Positions 53,136-61,964 of a stretch of DNA of 64,000 nt are shown one piece after another. Location of the stretch: positions 49,514 through 113,513 of the forward strand of contig JAJQBQ010000010.1 of assembly GCA_021203205.1 (NCBI GenBank), read 5' to 3'. Below the pieces are notes generated by a model. It searched no databases. It was not told where the DNA came from and saw nothing but the letters and a program-made list of their open reading frames with translations. The translations under genes were made by a program, and so were the position numbers. Each line of letters begins with the position of its first letter. Positions within the stretch are counted from its first letter, which is position 1. The stretch comes from Lachnospiraceae bacterium. Lineage in GTDB: Bacteria > Bacillota > Clostridia > Lachnospirales > Lachnospiraceae.

Positions 53136-53200
53136 GATGAGAATTCGCCTTCCGAAGAAACTCGTTTCTTCAGTTCTCATCGCTCCGTCGCTGACGCGCC
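53136..53200 (+). repeat. Hairpin repeat with MRIRLPKKLVSS mini-ORF
   Basis: GATGAGAA...GAAGAAAC-TC-GTTTCTTC-AG-TTCTCATC (53136-53181) is followed by GCTCCGTCGCTGACGCGCCGG. ATG 53137 opens a frame MRIRLPKKLVSSVLIAPSLTRRK that runs to 53328. The hairpin arms share GAAGAAAC/GTTTCTTC with the third hairpin at 15.5 kb, and the tail resembles the CGTCGC...CGCTCCG tails at 15.5 and 29.3 kb. Confidence 0.72.
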
Positions 53201-53396
53201 GGAAAAAGATTACTATGTCGCTTTTTGAACGACCATATTTTCCCCAGACCTGCTATACTGTTCGCATAACAGGTTACTGCCATAATGAAAACAGCGCAGA
53301 TCATCAACATGACTGTCTGCCTTCTTAAGTTTCCAATGAAGAGGCAGAGGAGTTGATTGACCGATTTCTACAGTAACCGGAATGGAGGTACGGGAT

Positions 53397-54212
53397 ATGT
53401 ATGGAGCAATTTTAGGGGACATCATCGGGAGCCCGTTTGAGTTTGACCGGGGCAGCAAGACAAAGAAATTCGAATTATTTAGCAAAGAATCTTCATTTAC
53501 GGATGACAGTGTGATGACGGCAGCCGTGGCGGAGGCACTTTTAGACGCGGGAAAAGATGCATCGCCGGAACGGATCCGGGAACTCGTAACGGCTTCCATG
53601 CGCAAATGGGGACGAAAGTATCCTTATGCCGGTTACGGCGGCAGATTTCGTGTATGGTTGCAGCAGAAAAATCCGGTGCCGTACAGAAGTTATGGAAATG
53701 GTTCCGCCATGCGCGTATCCGCCGCAGGATGGCTCTACGATACGCTGGAACGAACTGTGGAAGTGGCAAGAGCGACCGCGGAGGTGACACACAACCATCC
53801 GGAAGGGATCAAAGGCGCGGAATCCGTGGCCGCAGTCATTTATCTGGCCAGAACAGGGAGCAGCAAGGACGAAATCCGAGAGTATGTAACGAGACAGTTC
53901 GGCTATGACCTCACCAGAACCTGCGATGAGATACGTCCGGAGTATCATCATGTGGAAACGTGCCAGGAAACTGTGCCGGAGGCCATTACCGCATTTTTGG
54001 AAGGCGTAGATTTCGAGGATGTTATTCGGACGGCGGTATCCCTTGGCGGCGATTGCGATACGCTGACCGCGATCGCCGGGAGCATGGCGGAAGCGTATTA
54101 TGGCATCCCGGCACGGCTGATCGTGGAGTGCAGAGACCGCGTGCCGGAGGATATGCGAGCAGTTCTGGATCGCTTTGATGATGCACTTGGAACCTTTCCG
54201 ATAAAGACCTGA
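53397..54212 (+). CDS. ADP-ribosylglycohydrolase family protein
   Basis: 271 residues from ATG 53397 (GGAGG upstream). MYGAILGDIIGSPFEFDRG is the family N-terminus; metal and catalytic motifs are FTDDSVMT, GNGSAMRVSAAGW, TAEVTHNHPEGIKGAE and the C-terminal GGDCDTLTAIAGSMAEAYYGIP. It removes ADP-ribose from arginine or other acceptors (DraG/ARH type) using two Mg ions. It sits 300 bases after the macro-HTH gene with a hairpin repeat between. Confidence 0.94.
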   Translation: MYGAILGDIIGSPFEFDRGSKTKKFELFSKESSFTDDSVMTAAVAEALLDAGKDASPERIRELVTASMRKWGRKYPYAGYGGRFRVWLQQKNPVPYRSYGNGSAMRVSAAGWLYDTLERTVEVARATAEVTHNHPEGIKGAESVAAVIYLARTGSSKDEIREYVTRQFGYDLTRTCDEIRPEYHHVETCQETVPEAITAFLEGVDFEDVIRTAVSLGGDCDTLTAIAGSMAEAYYGIPARLIVECRDRVPEDMRAVLDRFDDALGTFPIKT

Positions 54213-54250
54213 TACAGATTTTGCTGAATGCATAGAGGGAGGAATTTGCC

Positions 54251-54957
54251 ATGTCAAATACAGTATTTCACATCACCGCAGATAAACTGCAGGCCTTCAT
54301 TCGCTACGAACTGCCCTTTGAAGACCTTATCCCGTCGGACATCCCGGATGTGGACGATATCATTTATGATCCGTACTATGTCCAGTGGGAGGATATCCGA
54401 AAACTGCTGCAGAACCTGCAGAGTCGGAATGATACGGCAGAAGACTTTCAGAAGAACTGGGGCGATTATATTTTTTCGGAACTGCTGGACGAAGGATGTC
54501 TGTTCCTATACAATGAGGAAGAAATGGACAACGCCGACTTTTTCCGCCTCGATGGCGAAACATTGCCAGAAAGTCATGCGGAGGCGATGTACTGCGTGTT
54601 CCTCGCTCTTGTGCTGAGCACCGGCAGAGCAAAGGAATTTCAGTCAGGCGCTCACTGCCGGGATTTTATCGACTTTGAACGCTTGAACCAGGACATTCCT
54701 CTGCTGGAAGAGGGAAGATACAGCGAATTCGCTTGGTTATATCTATTATTATGGGCGCTGCAATCAGGGAACTCCGCAGTATGAACAGGCCTTCTATTAT
54801 TACACAATCGGAGCTTCGAAAGGATATTATCAGTCGGTTTATAAGCTGGCGGACATGTTTCTCTATGGGAAAGGAACAGAGAAGGACGAAGACTCGGCAG
54901 AGAATCTGGTCTGGCAGGTCTATAAGGAGACAAAGACAGCTTCAAGGCGAATATCAT
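54251..54957 (+). pseudogene. Sel1-repeat-containing protein broken by a frameshift
   Basis: ATG 54251 gives 177 residues of unassigned N-terminal domain (FHITADKLQAFIRYELPFEDLIPSDIPDVDD). Near 54728 the similarity moves to another frame: SLGYIYYYGRCNQGTPQYEQAFYYYTIGASKGYYQSVYKLADMFLYGKGTEKDEDSAENLVWQVYKE, two Sel1 units, stopping at TGA 54955-54957. A one- or two-base change in EGRYSEFAWLY explains it. Further repeats expected in the family are missing. Confidence 0.72.
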
Positions 54958-55073
54958 GAGGATGCTTATGGATGACGATGGATGCCGCTGCGAATTCTGG
55001 CGGGATGATGAGCTGGTGGCATATGTTGATGCGGATTATTATGTTTATGTTGGCGAGGAAAAGGAGTGCACAG

Positions 55074-55367
55074 ATGGGAGAGAAAATGTATAAGTTGCTT
55101 GGCGCAGATGGAGAATTCTACGAGTCAGAAACAAAAGGCGAATTTGGCGGCAATGGGAAATTGAAAATTTATGGCAGGATGGACTGCGGCACGGCGTTGG
55201 CCACAATCAGAAGATATCCGGGAGTCTATGAACAGCACCGTGTATTCTTCGCTGATGAAAAGACGGCTCTCGCAGCGGGATTTCGTCCATGCGGTAATTG
55301 CCTGCGTAAGAAATATCAGGAATATATGGCTGATCCGCAGGCTTACAAAGCGAGGTTTGGATTGTAG
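55074..55367 (+). CDS. Ada-type metal-binding domain protein
   Basis: 97 residues from ATG 55074 (AAAGGAG upstream; ATG 55086 is an alternative). YKLLGADGEFYESETKGEFGGNGKLKIYGRMDCGTALATI, RVFFADEKTALAAGFRPCGNCLRKKYQEY fits the zinc-binding Ada N-terminal domain: Cys in MDCG and the pair CGNC, with the first methyl-acceptor Cys/His region modified. Stand-alone versions are common in Firmicutes; role unknown, maybe metal binding or nucleic-acid interaction. Confidence 0.85.
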   Translation: MGEKMYKLLGADGEFYESETKGEFGGNGKLKIYGRMDCGTALATIRRYPGVYEQHRVFFADEKTALAAGFRPCGNCLRKKYQEYMADPQAYKARFGL

Positions 55368-55410
55368 ATTACCGTAGTAAGCATTTTCTGTATTTACGAG
55401 GGGAAATCAA

Positions 55411-55638
55411 ATGGATAATTTGACTACAGAAGCAATGGAGTTTATTATTTCGAGATTGATTGAGCGAGGAATTGACGCTGCTAAGGAAGCGCGCGAGAAG
55501 CCAAATGATCAATTTTGCCAAGGGCGGAGTCTTGCATACTATGAAATGCTTGATATTTTAAGAAGTGAAATAATAATTCATGATGCAGATCTCAAAAGCT
55601 TCGGATTAAACTTTGACATTGAGGGTGTTATGCTCTGA
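55411..55638 (+). CDS. Small protein of unknown function, AT-rich
   Basis: 75 residues. GAGGGGA precedes ATG 55411. MDNLTTEAMEFIISRLIERGIDAAKEAREKPNDQFCQGRSLAYYEMLDILRSEI forms two helices; GRSLAYYEMLDIL recurs in small clostridial proteins as far as I recall, without assigned function. A/T-rich compared with the flanks. Confidence 0.6.
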   Translation: MDNLTTEAMEFIISRLIERGIDAAKEAREKPNDQFCQGRSLAYYEMLDILRSEIIIHDADLKSFGLNFDIEGVML

Positions 55639-55725
55639 TTAGGCTTCAAAAGAAGAACTTGTAATGCTCGAAGTAGATGGTAATGAGGCGGTATACGTAA
55701 ACAATCGACCGGAGGATTTTGAAAA

Positions 55726-56317
55726 ATGCAATACAGAAAACGCATCTACGAGATTGTCGAACTGTCGGGGGAAGGAAAACGTGCAAGTACGATTTATGAT
55801 TACTTCATGATGGCAGTCATTATCATAAGCCTTGTACCTCTCGCGTTTAAAGAAACGAATGTGGTATTTGAAATAATCGACTGGACGGCGGCAATCATAG
55901 ACCGCAGGATTCCGGCTTCTGAAAACATTCCGACTGATTCGTACATTTCGCGTTTTCCGGGCCGCCAGGATGTTCCGGTATTCGAAAAGCATGGAAAATC
56001 ATTGCAAACGTCATAAGAGAGCAGAGTGTTCCGCTTCTCGCAGTATGCACGTTTGCCGGCGCGTATGTGCTGATATCCGCATTGATTATATTCAATGTGG
56101 AGCCGGACACGTTCGAAAACTTTTTTGAAGCTATCTATTGGGCTTGTGTAAGCCTGACAACGATGGGATATGGTGATATTTATCCGGTGAGTACTGCGGG
56201 GCGCGTTGTGACTATGGTTTCATCTTTTATGGGGATCGCGATCATAGCATTCCATCGGGTATTCTGACAGCCGGTTATATGGACGCGCTGGGGAAAGGCA
56301 CAGAAAAGGAGGAGTAA
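55726..56317 (+). pseudogene. Voltage-gated K+ channel gene with internal deletion and frameshifts
   Basis: ATG 55726 starts the usual N-terminus and first helix (YRKRIYEIVELSGEGKRASTIYDYFMMAVIIISLVPLAF...VVFEIIDWTAAII). The voltage-sensor helices are deleted at about 55900. In another frame the pore half follows: AWKIIANVIREQSVPLLAVCTF, selectivity filter TTMGYGDIYP, and inner helix MVSSFMGIAIIA. One more shift near 56250 precedes the tail SGILTAGYMDALGKGTEKEE. No functional channel can be made. Confidence 0.85.
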
Positions 56318-56323
56318 GAAAAC

Positions 56324-56428
56324 ATGCTAGAAACAGGAAATATAGCACCCAATTTTTCCTTACCGGATCAAAACGGCATCATCCACACGCTCGATGAGTT
56401 TCGTGGAAAGAAGTACGTCGCCTGGTAA
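56324..56428 (+). pseudogene. Peroxiredoxin N-terminal fragment
   Basis: ATG 56324 (AAAGGAGG upstream) encodes MLETGNIAPNFSLPDQNGIIHTLDEFRGKKYVAW and stops at TAA 56426-56428. This is the start of a Bcp/AhpC-TSA peroxiredoxin; the peroxidatic Cys region and everything after are missing. Confidence 0.78.
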
Positions 56429-56463
56429 ACTTTTTCGGCAGCATTTAAAGAAGGGCAAGAAAG

Positions 56464-57000
56464 ATGAGTAAAATAACTTTAGTGCAGGGCTCCTGTGCAG
56501 ATCAGAATACAGATGTTATTGTAAATGCAGCAAATAGAAACCTCTGGGCAGGCAGTGGAATATGCGGAGTTATATTTAAAAGGGCAGGATTAGCTGAATT
56601 GACAGCGGAATGTGAGAAACAGAAACGACCGCTGAAGGATGGCGAGGCAGTCCTGACATCTGCCTGTAATATGAAAAATACAAAGGCAATCATCCATGCG
56701 GTAGGCCCTGATTTTGGAAGTACGCCGAAGGCTTTTAAGGAATTATATGACGCATACTATAATTCCTTGAAAGTGCTGATGGATAATGGATATCATAGTA
56801 TTTCCTTCCCGCTAATCAGCTCTGGAATTTTGGGCGGAGGATTGGAGCATCCGGTTGCTGAGTCAACAAAGCAGTGCTGCCGTGCTTATCGGAAGTTCAT
56901 AGGGGAATATCCGGATTATGAAATCGAAGTACTTCTCTGTGTATTTTCAGCAAATCAGATACAAGAGGCAACGTCAGAATTTGGTAAATATGAATTCTGA
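56464..57000 (+). CDS. Macrodomain ADP-ribose hydrolase
   Basis: 178 residues, a single macrodomain. DVIVNAANRNLWAGSGICGVIFKRAG carries the ADP-ribose-binding Asn and Gly-rich loop, AIIHAVGPDFGSTPKAF and SFPLISSGILGGGLEHPVAEST complete the site, as in O-acetyl-ADP-ribose deacetylase/MacroD-type enzymes. Possible substrates are mono-ADP-ribosylated proteins or O-acetyl-ADP-ribose. Start ATG 56464 is preceded by AAGAAAG. Second macrodomain gene in the window. Confidence 0.92.
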   Translation: MSKITLVQGSCADQNTDVIVNAANRNLWAGSGICGVIFKRAGLAELTAECEKQKRPLKDGEAVLTSACNMKNTKAIIHAVGPDFGSTPKAFKELYDAYYNSLKVLMDNGYHSISFPLISSGILGGGLEHPVAESTKQCCRAYRKFIGEYPDYEIEVLLCVFSANQIQEATSEFGKYEF

Positions 57001-57045
57001 CATATCATAACCGCCCGGAGGAGCCGGACGAGGGGAGAGCAATAT

Positions 57046-57795
57046 ATGGACAAGCTGATCACACAGATTGCCGCCATCGTGCGCGAGTGTGGCGACATTG
57101 TTTTGCAAGCTGACCGTGGCCATGTGGGCGTGGACGCAAAGGCAGGTCACGCGAATTTTGTGACTGCATATGACCGGCAGGTGCAGCAGCTCCTGCAGGA
57201 AAAGCTGCTGAAGCTTCTGCCGGAGGCCGTGTTTGTCGGCGAGGAGGAAGACATACACGCTTCGATTCAAAACGGATTTGCTTTTATCGTCGATCCGATC
57301 GACGGCACGACGAACTTCATCCGTGACTATCACGTGAGTGCGATTTCGGTTGGACTTACAAAAGATGGCGAACGCTATATCGGCGTCGTCTACAATCCCT
57401 ATCTGGATGAATTGTTCACGGCGAAGCGAGGCGAAGGCGCTTATCTGAATGGGCAGCCCATTCACGTTTCGAACAGATCTTTAAAAGATGGAATCGTGAT
57501 TTTCGGAACCGCGCCATACTATGAAGAATATGCGGAAGAATCCTTCCGACTCGCTTACGAATATTTCCATAAATGTGTGGATGTCCGCCGCAGCGGATCC
57601 TCCGCAATTGACCTATGTAACGTCGCTGCCGGTCGTGCAGAACTGTATTTTGAGCTCGCTCTAAGCCCGTGGGATCACGCCGCTGCGGGCCTCATCGTTG
57701 AAGAGGCCGGTGGAACTGTGACCACTGTGGATGGCAAACCTGTCCGACTCGATACACTATGTTCAGTTAAAGCGACAAATGGTGTGGCAAGCTGA
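57046..57795 (+). CDS. Inositol monophosphatase family protein
   Basis: 249 residues. All three metal-binding motifs are present: GEEE (VFVGEEEDIH), DPIDGTTNF and the C-terminal SPWDHAAAGLIVEEAGG. A Mg-dependent, Li-sensitive phosphatase of inositol monophosphate or related sugar or PAP substrates. Start ATG 57046 lies behind GGGGAGAG. 45 bases downstream of the macrodomain gene. Confidence 0.94.
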   Translation: MDKLITQIAAIVRECGDIVLQADRGHVGVDAKAGHANFVTAYDRQVQQLLQEKLLKLLPEAVFVGEEEDIHASIQNGFAFIVDPIDGTTNFIRDYHVSAISVGLTKDGERYIGVVYNPYLDELFTAKRGEGAYLNGQPIHVSNRSLKDGIVIFGTAPYYEEYAEESFRLAYEYFHKCVDVRRSGSSAIDLCNVAAGRAELYFELALSPWDHAAAGLIVEEAGGTVTTVDGKPVRLDTLCSVKATNGVAS

Positions 57796-57858
57796 TAAAA
57801 TACTTATCAGATTTATTTACAGGTTAATTGCAGCAACGATGAAAGAGGAGTATTGGCT

Positions 57859-58554
57859 ATGTATGGTTTAGACTGGAATGATCCATTGCGCATTCGCTCC
57901 TGGCAGGAGCTGGTGAACTGGATCAATGAAATAGGGTTTCTTCCGTTATTCCGGAACGAAATCGAGGGATTTTCTGTGGAAGAGCACACGGCAGACGCGT
58001 GCTGGTGGACTGACAATCCGGAGCAGGATCCGTGGATATGGAGAGAAATCATTGCGAGGAGCCAGAAGGTGGCTTACGGGAAATTCTTCGGAAAGAGAGC
58101 GGGATTTATCAGCCTGGACTGGTTTCCGGTGTTTGCCAACTATCGCAGAGACGGCTACGATTTCGATGCCCGGTGGGACGATGAACTGGCCAATATCCGC
58201 CATAAGAAGATCATGGATCGCTTTGAGACCAGACAGGAATATATGGGAGTACAGCTGAAACGGGAAGCCGGGTTTGGGAAAGATGGCGAGAAGAATTTCG
58301 CCGGAATCGTCACCGAGCTTCAGATGCAGACCTATCTCGTGATTAAAGACTTTCGAAGGAAGGTCAACAAGCGTGGTAGCGAGTATGGTATGCCGGTCTG
58401 TATTTATTCGAAGCCGGAGGATATCTGGGGCTATGATATGGTGACGGCATCATACTGTGAGAATCCCTCTTCCAGCTGGGAGAAAATATGGAATCAGGCA
58501 AAAAAACTGTATCCGATGGCAACGGAAGAGCAACTTGTGAAGGTCTTGAAGTAA
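57859..58554 (+). CDS. AlkZ-related protein
   Basis: 231 residues from ATG 57859 (AGAGGAG upstream). WNEIGFLPLF..., ACWWTDNPEQDPWIWREIIARSQKVAYGKFFGKRAGFIS and YCENPSSSWEKIWNQAKKLYP match short Firmicutes proteins annotated as related to AlkZ/YcaQ; the DNA-glycosylase catalytic motif is not identifiable. Function not established, DNA repair only by association. A broken SRAP gene, also linked to DNA lesions, follows. Confidence 0.7.
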   Translation: MYGLDWNDPLRIRSWQELVNWINEIGFLPLFRNEIEGFSVEEHTADACWWTDNPEQDPWIWREIIARSQKVAYGKFFGKRAGFISLDWFPVFANYRRDGYDFDARWDDELANIRHKKIMDRFETRQEYMGVQLKREAGFGKDGEKNFAGIVTELQMQTYLVIKDFRRKVNKRGSEYGMPVCIYSKPEDIWGYDMVTASYCENPSSSWEKIWNQAKKLYPMATEEQLVKVLK

Positions 58555-58571
58555 GGCGCGGCGTAAGAAAA

Positions 58572-59136
58572 GTAGTTTTGTGCCAGTATGCGCCGATCCT
58601 TGCGCGTGGAAGTGATATTTCACCAGACGATGCGGAGCCAGCCCTGCAGATTCGGGAAATGAGATGGGGATTCCCGCAATACACGGGTAAAGGCTTATTT
58701 ATCAATGCCCGCTCCGAGACGGCGATGGAGCGAAAGACCTTTCGTGAGAGTGTTCTGCTGAGACGCTGTGTAATTAATTGCTATGAGTTGGCGCTTGCGC
58801 CAACTCGGGAGATTGTGCGAGCACAATCTCCACGACATATTTTATGAATGGGATGCGGCCAAAGAAAAGGTCACTTTCAAACGGGAAAATGAGGCGGTCA
58901 TCTACATGGCTGGTTTCTTCAATGTCGTACAGGACGAACTAAAGTTTGTGATCTTAACGACGGCGGCTAATTCGTCCATGATTTCAGTGCATGACAGAAT
59001 GCCGCTGATTCTGGAACAGGACGAGGTGAGCGACTGGATTTGCAACATGGATGCTGCGAGACGTTATCTGAACAAGGTTCCGTCAGCGTTGAAGCAGGAG
59101 CGGGAATATGAGCAGCAGAGTCTGTTTGAACTGTGA
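58572..59136 (+). pseudogene. SRAP (HMCES/YedK) gene lacking its start and split by a hairpin insertion
   Basis: The first part (LCQYAPILARGSDISPDDAEPALQIREMRWGFPQYTGKGLFINARSETAMERKTFRESVLLRRCVI) lacks the invariant N-terminal MCGRY containing the catalytic Cys2. At RRCVI the gene is interrupted by a double hairpin (58785-58830). The second part then resumes in another frame at FYEWDAAKEKVTF and runs through NSSMISVHDRMPLIL to TGA 59134-59136. SRAP proteins cross-link to abasic sites in single-stranded DNA; this copy cannot. Confidence 0.88.
58785..58830. repeat. Double perfect hairpin inserted in the SRAP gene
   Basis: GAGTTGGCGC-TT-GCGCCAACTC (58785-58806) and GAGATTGTGC-GA-GCACAATCTC (58809-58830), two perfect 10-bp stems 2 bases apart. 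They replace part of the conserved RRC-(V/I)-(P/A)-x-G-F/W-YEW region, so their insertion point within a gene is exact to a few codons. Confidence 0.88.
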
Positions 59137-59239
59137 AATGGAAGAATGCTGAACTATTTAATCTGCTTAGTCTGTCAAACTGTAAAAAATTATTGTGAAA
59201 TTTGATTGTGAGCGAGCACTCGCCCGGAAAGGAAAAATC

Positions 59240-59785
59240 ATGACGAGAGAAGAAGCATGGAATCTTTTAACGGAGTATAATCAGGATCCATTCCATCTGG
59301 AGCATGCCCAGATCGTAGAAGGCCTGATGCGGTATTTTGCAAAGGAACTTGGGTACGGGGAGGAATGTGATTTCTGGGGTATTGTGGGGCTGCTGCACGA
59401 TCTGGATTTTGAAAAATATCCGGATGAGCACTGTATCAAAAGCCAGGAGATCATGAGGGAACGCGGCGTGGACGAACGTATCATTCACGCGACGGCGAGT
59501 CATGGATATATGCTTACCGTAGACATACGCCCGGAGCATGAAATGGAGAAAGTACTCTATGCAGTGGACGAATTGAGCGGCCTGATCGGGGCAGTGGTGC
59601 TTATGCGGCCCTCGAAGAGCGTGCAGGATCTGGAATTAAAGTCTGTGAAGAAGAAATTCAAGAGCAAAGGTTTCGCCGCAGGATGCTCCAGAGAGGTGAT
59701 TGAGCGGGGTGCGCAGATGCTGGGATGGACGCTGGACGAGCTGATCACGCGGACCATCGAGGGAATGCGGACGTTTCGCCCGTAA
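59240..59785 (+). CDS. HD-domain phosphohydrolase-like protein
   Basis: 181 residues from ATG 59240 (GGAAAGGA upstream). HD residues are in LEHAQIVEGLMRYFAKELG...GLLHDLDFEKYPDEH, and HATASHGYM adds metal ligands, the HDIG-type pattern. Cleavage of phosphoesters of nucleotides is the usual role; substrate unknown. No other domain. Confidence 0.88.
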   Translation: MTREEAWNLLTEYNQDPFHLEHAQIVEGLMRYFAKELGYGEECDFWGIVGLLHDLDFEKYPDEHCIKSQEIMRERGVDERIIHATASHGYMLTVDIRPEHEMEKVLYAVDELSGLIGAVVLMRPSKSVQDLELKSVKKKFKSKGFAAGCSREVIERGAQMLGWTLDELITRTIEGMRTFRP

Positions 59786-59865
59786 AGGGATTCTGCTGTT
59801 TTGTAACGGAGCCGGTCACAAAGTGCTTTGGGGTATACACTGAGTGGATCAGGCGGGGAGAAAAA

Positions 59866-60456
59866 TTGAGATCAATCAAAAAGCTTGAAACAGAAGAGCT
59901 GAAAAAGGTTTATAAAAAGTATATACGGAAGGACTTTCCCCGCAGCGAACGGCGGCCATTTTCTTCCATGGAAAAACTGACACGGGAAGAACGATATGCC
60001 AGCTATGGATATTTTGATGGGGACAGACTGACAGCATATGCCTGTTATATTCTGACCGGGGACAGTCAATTTGCGCTGCTGGATTATTTTGCGGTTATAC
60101 CGGAACTGCGGGACTGCGGCATCGGCAGCAGTTTTCTTAAAGCTTTAAGAGAAAGTGTGCCGGTGGGAGTGGGCGTATTTGCGGAGGCGGAAAGTCTGGC
60201 TTATGCAAAGTCCGACACGGAGAAAACGCTGAGGGAAAGACGGATACAATTTTATGTGACAAACGGCGCGGTGTTGACGGATATGAAGTGCCTGCTGTTT
60301 GGAGTGAACTACGATATCCTTTTTCTGCCTGCGGGGGATCGGAATCCTGCACCGGAACAATTACAGGACGGCATTGAAAATCTGTATCGGGAAATTTACA
60401 GGCCCGTCTATGGAAAGCTGTGTAAGCCGTACAGGCAAATAGAAGAGAGAAGATGA
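59866..60456 (+). CDS. GNAT-family N-acetyltransferase
   Basis: 196 residues from TTG 59866, chosen because GGCGGGGAG lies just upstream; no closer ATG fits the conserved start. Core motif: LLDYFAVIPELRDCGIGSSFLKALRESV (acetyl-CoA binding R/QxxGxG variant DCGIGS). It overlaps the tail of the HD gene region and ends 18 bases before the lipase start, suggesting an operon of three genes. Confidence 0.82.
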   Translation: MRSIKKLETEELKKVYKKYIRKDFPRSERRPFSSMEKLTREERYASYGYFDGDRLTAYACYILTGDSQFALLDYFAVIPELRDCGIGSSFLKALRESVPVGVGVFAEAESLAYAKSDTEKTLRERRIQFYVTNGAVLTDMKCLLFGVNYDILFLPAGDRNPAPEQLQDGIENLYREIYRPVYGKLCKPYRQIEERR

Positions 60457-60473
60457 GCCGGGGAGAACTGACA

Positions 60474-61904
60474 ATGACAAAGACCAATTTCAGATATTTA
60501 TCCGCAGATAAGAAGACAAGAATTTATGCGGCGTGCTGGGAGCCGGAGAAGGAGCCGGTAGCTGTTTTGCAGGTTGCACATGGCATTACGGAACACATCG
60601 AACGCTACCAGAGCATGGCGGAATATTTCGTGCCGAAAGGATTTGTAGTTGCTGGGAATGACCATCTTGGCCATGGGCACTCCATGAATCCCGACGATCC
60701 GCATCCGGCGTATTTTGGGCCGAAAGGGAGCTGGAAGTTTGTGGAAGAGGATGTAAAAACCTGCACCAATATGCTCCGGCAGCGATATCCGGGGGTGCCG
60801 CACTGTCTGCTGGGTTTTTCGCTTGGCTCTTTCGTGGTGCGCTGTCTTCTGGGCGACGAACCGGGGGTGGCAGATATGGCAATTCTGGCAGGAACCGGAC
60901 AGATGAAGAATTACGAGCTCTCCATCGCGCAGGTGATCGTAAAGCGGGAAGAGAAGAAGCACGGGGATTTGAAGGACACCGCGCTGATTCATAAGCTTAC
61001 TATGGAGACCTATAACAGGCATTATGCTCCCTGCCGCACGGCCTCGGACTGGCTCCTGGCGAACCAGGAAGCGGTAGATGAATATATGGCAGATCCGCTC
61101 TGCGGAGACGGCTTTACGGTCAGTTCCTTCCGTGAGCTGCTGTATGCGATGAAAGTCTGTTCCGCGCCGGAGCATCTTGGCCGGATGAAGAAAACCACGC
61201 CGATTCTGTTCCTTTCAGGAAAAGAAGATGCGGTGGGAGATTTCGGAAAAGGAGTGGAGAAAGCGGCAGAACTGTTTCGAAAAGCACAGATGAGCGATGT
61301 CTCGGTGCAGTTGTTTGAAGGTATGCGGCATGATATCTTCCGGGAAAAAGAATGCGGTAAGGTGTTTGAGTATATCTACGACTGGACGAAGGAAAAGTGC
61401 AGGGACTGGCCAAAATCCGCAGATTCAAAACAGCAGACACCGCCTCAGGCAGCGCCTTCCAGATCAGAGGACAATGTTCCGGGCGTGAAAGAAGGCTACC
61501 TGGTTGACCGCTTTTACTCTTATGGCGAACCGGTGGATTTCGTAAATGAGAAGAAGGGGATACGCAAGCCAATCATCCGCAATCATGAATTTGTGGGATT
61601 TCCGGGTGTAGACGAGGCAACGGAAGAAGGAAGGCGGTATAATAAGCACAGCAATCGCAGCTATTCTGACTGGATGGATTTTGTAGAACGAAAGCCCATC
61701 GGCGCACGCTTCTATTATCGCGTAGAATTTTCCAGACCTGATGAGCAGGGACAGACCAGAGTTTTGTGGATGCTGCAGCCACATGACACGGCGGATGAGA
61801 ATGGCTTTGGGATGGAAAACATTCCGGAGATTATGCTGGCTGCATATCTTGACGAGAACGGTGATTATACAGGCCCGTTCCGTCTGGAAAGAGTGGCATG
61901 GTGA
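60474..61904 (+). CDS. Monoacylglycerol-lipase-like serine hydrolase with extra C-terminal domain
   Basis: 476 residues from ATG 60474 (GGGGAGA upstream). Residues 1-310 are a lysophospholipase/monoacylglycerol lipase (Hydrolase_4): VLQVAHGITEHIERYQ, GNDHLGHGHS, nucleophile GFSLGS, late acid LSGKEDAVGD and His in FEGMRHDIF. After a Pro/Ser linker (~325-345), an extra domain of ~130 residues with FYSYGEPVDFVNEKKG and YNKHSNRSYSDWMDF is unassigned. The fusion is the unusual point. Confidence 0.88.
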   Translation: MTKTNFRYLSADKKTRIYAACWEPEKEPVAVLQVAHGITEHIERYQSMAEYFVPKGFVVAGNDHLGHGHSMNPDDPHPAYFGPKGSWKFVEEDVKTCTNMLRQRYPGVPHCLLGFSLGSFVVRCLLGDEPGVADMAILAGTGQMKNYELSIAQVIVKREEKKHGDLKDTALIHKLTMETYNRHYAPCRTASDWLLANQEAVDEYMADPLCGDGFTVSSFRELLYAMKVCSAPEHLGRMKKTTPILFLSGKEDAVGDFGKGVEKAAELFRKAQMSDVSVQLFEGMRHDIFREKECGKVFEYIYDWTKEKCRDWPKSADSKQQTPPQAAPSRSEDNVPGVKEGYLVDRFYSYGEPVDFVNEKKGIRKPIIRNHEFVGFPGVDEATEEGRRYNKHSNRSYSDWMDFVERKPIGARFYYRVEFSRPDEQGQTRVLWMLQPHDTADENGFGMENIPEIMLAAYLDENGDYTGPFRLERVAW

Positions 61905-61964
61905 AGAACTTAGAAAAAACTTGAATTAAAGTGCACTAAAAGCAATGAAGGAGGAAAAAACATC

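Noticed and set aside
53212..53328. Gene starting at the MSLF methionine after the 53.1-kb repeat
   Set aside because: 37 codons without a family, no separate ribosome site, and it ends before the glycohydrolase start.
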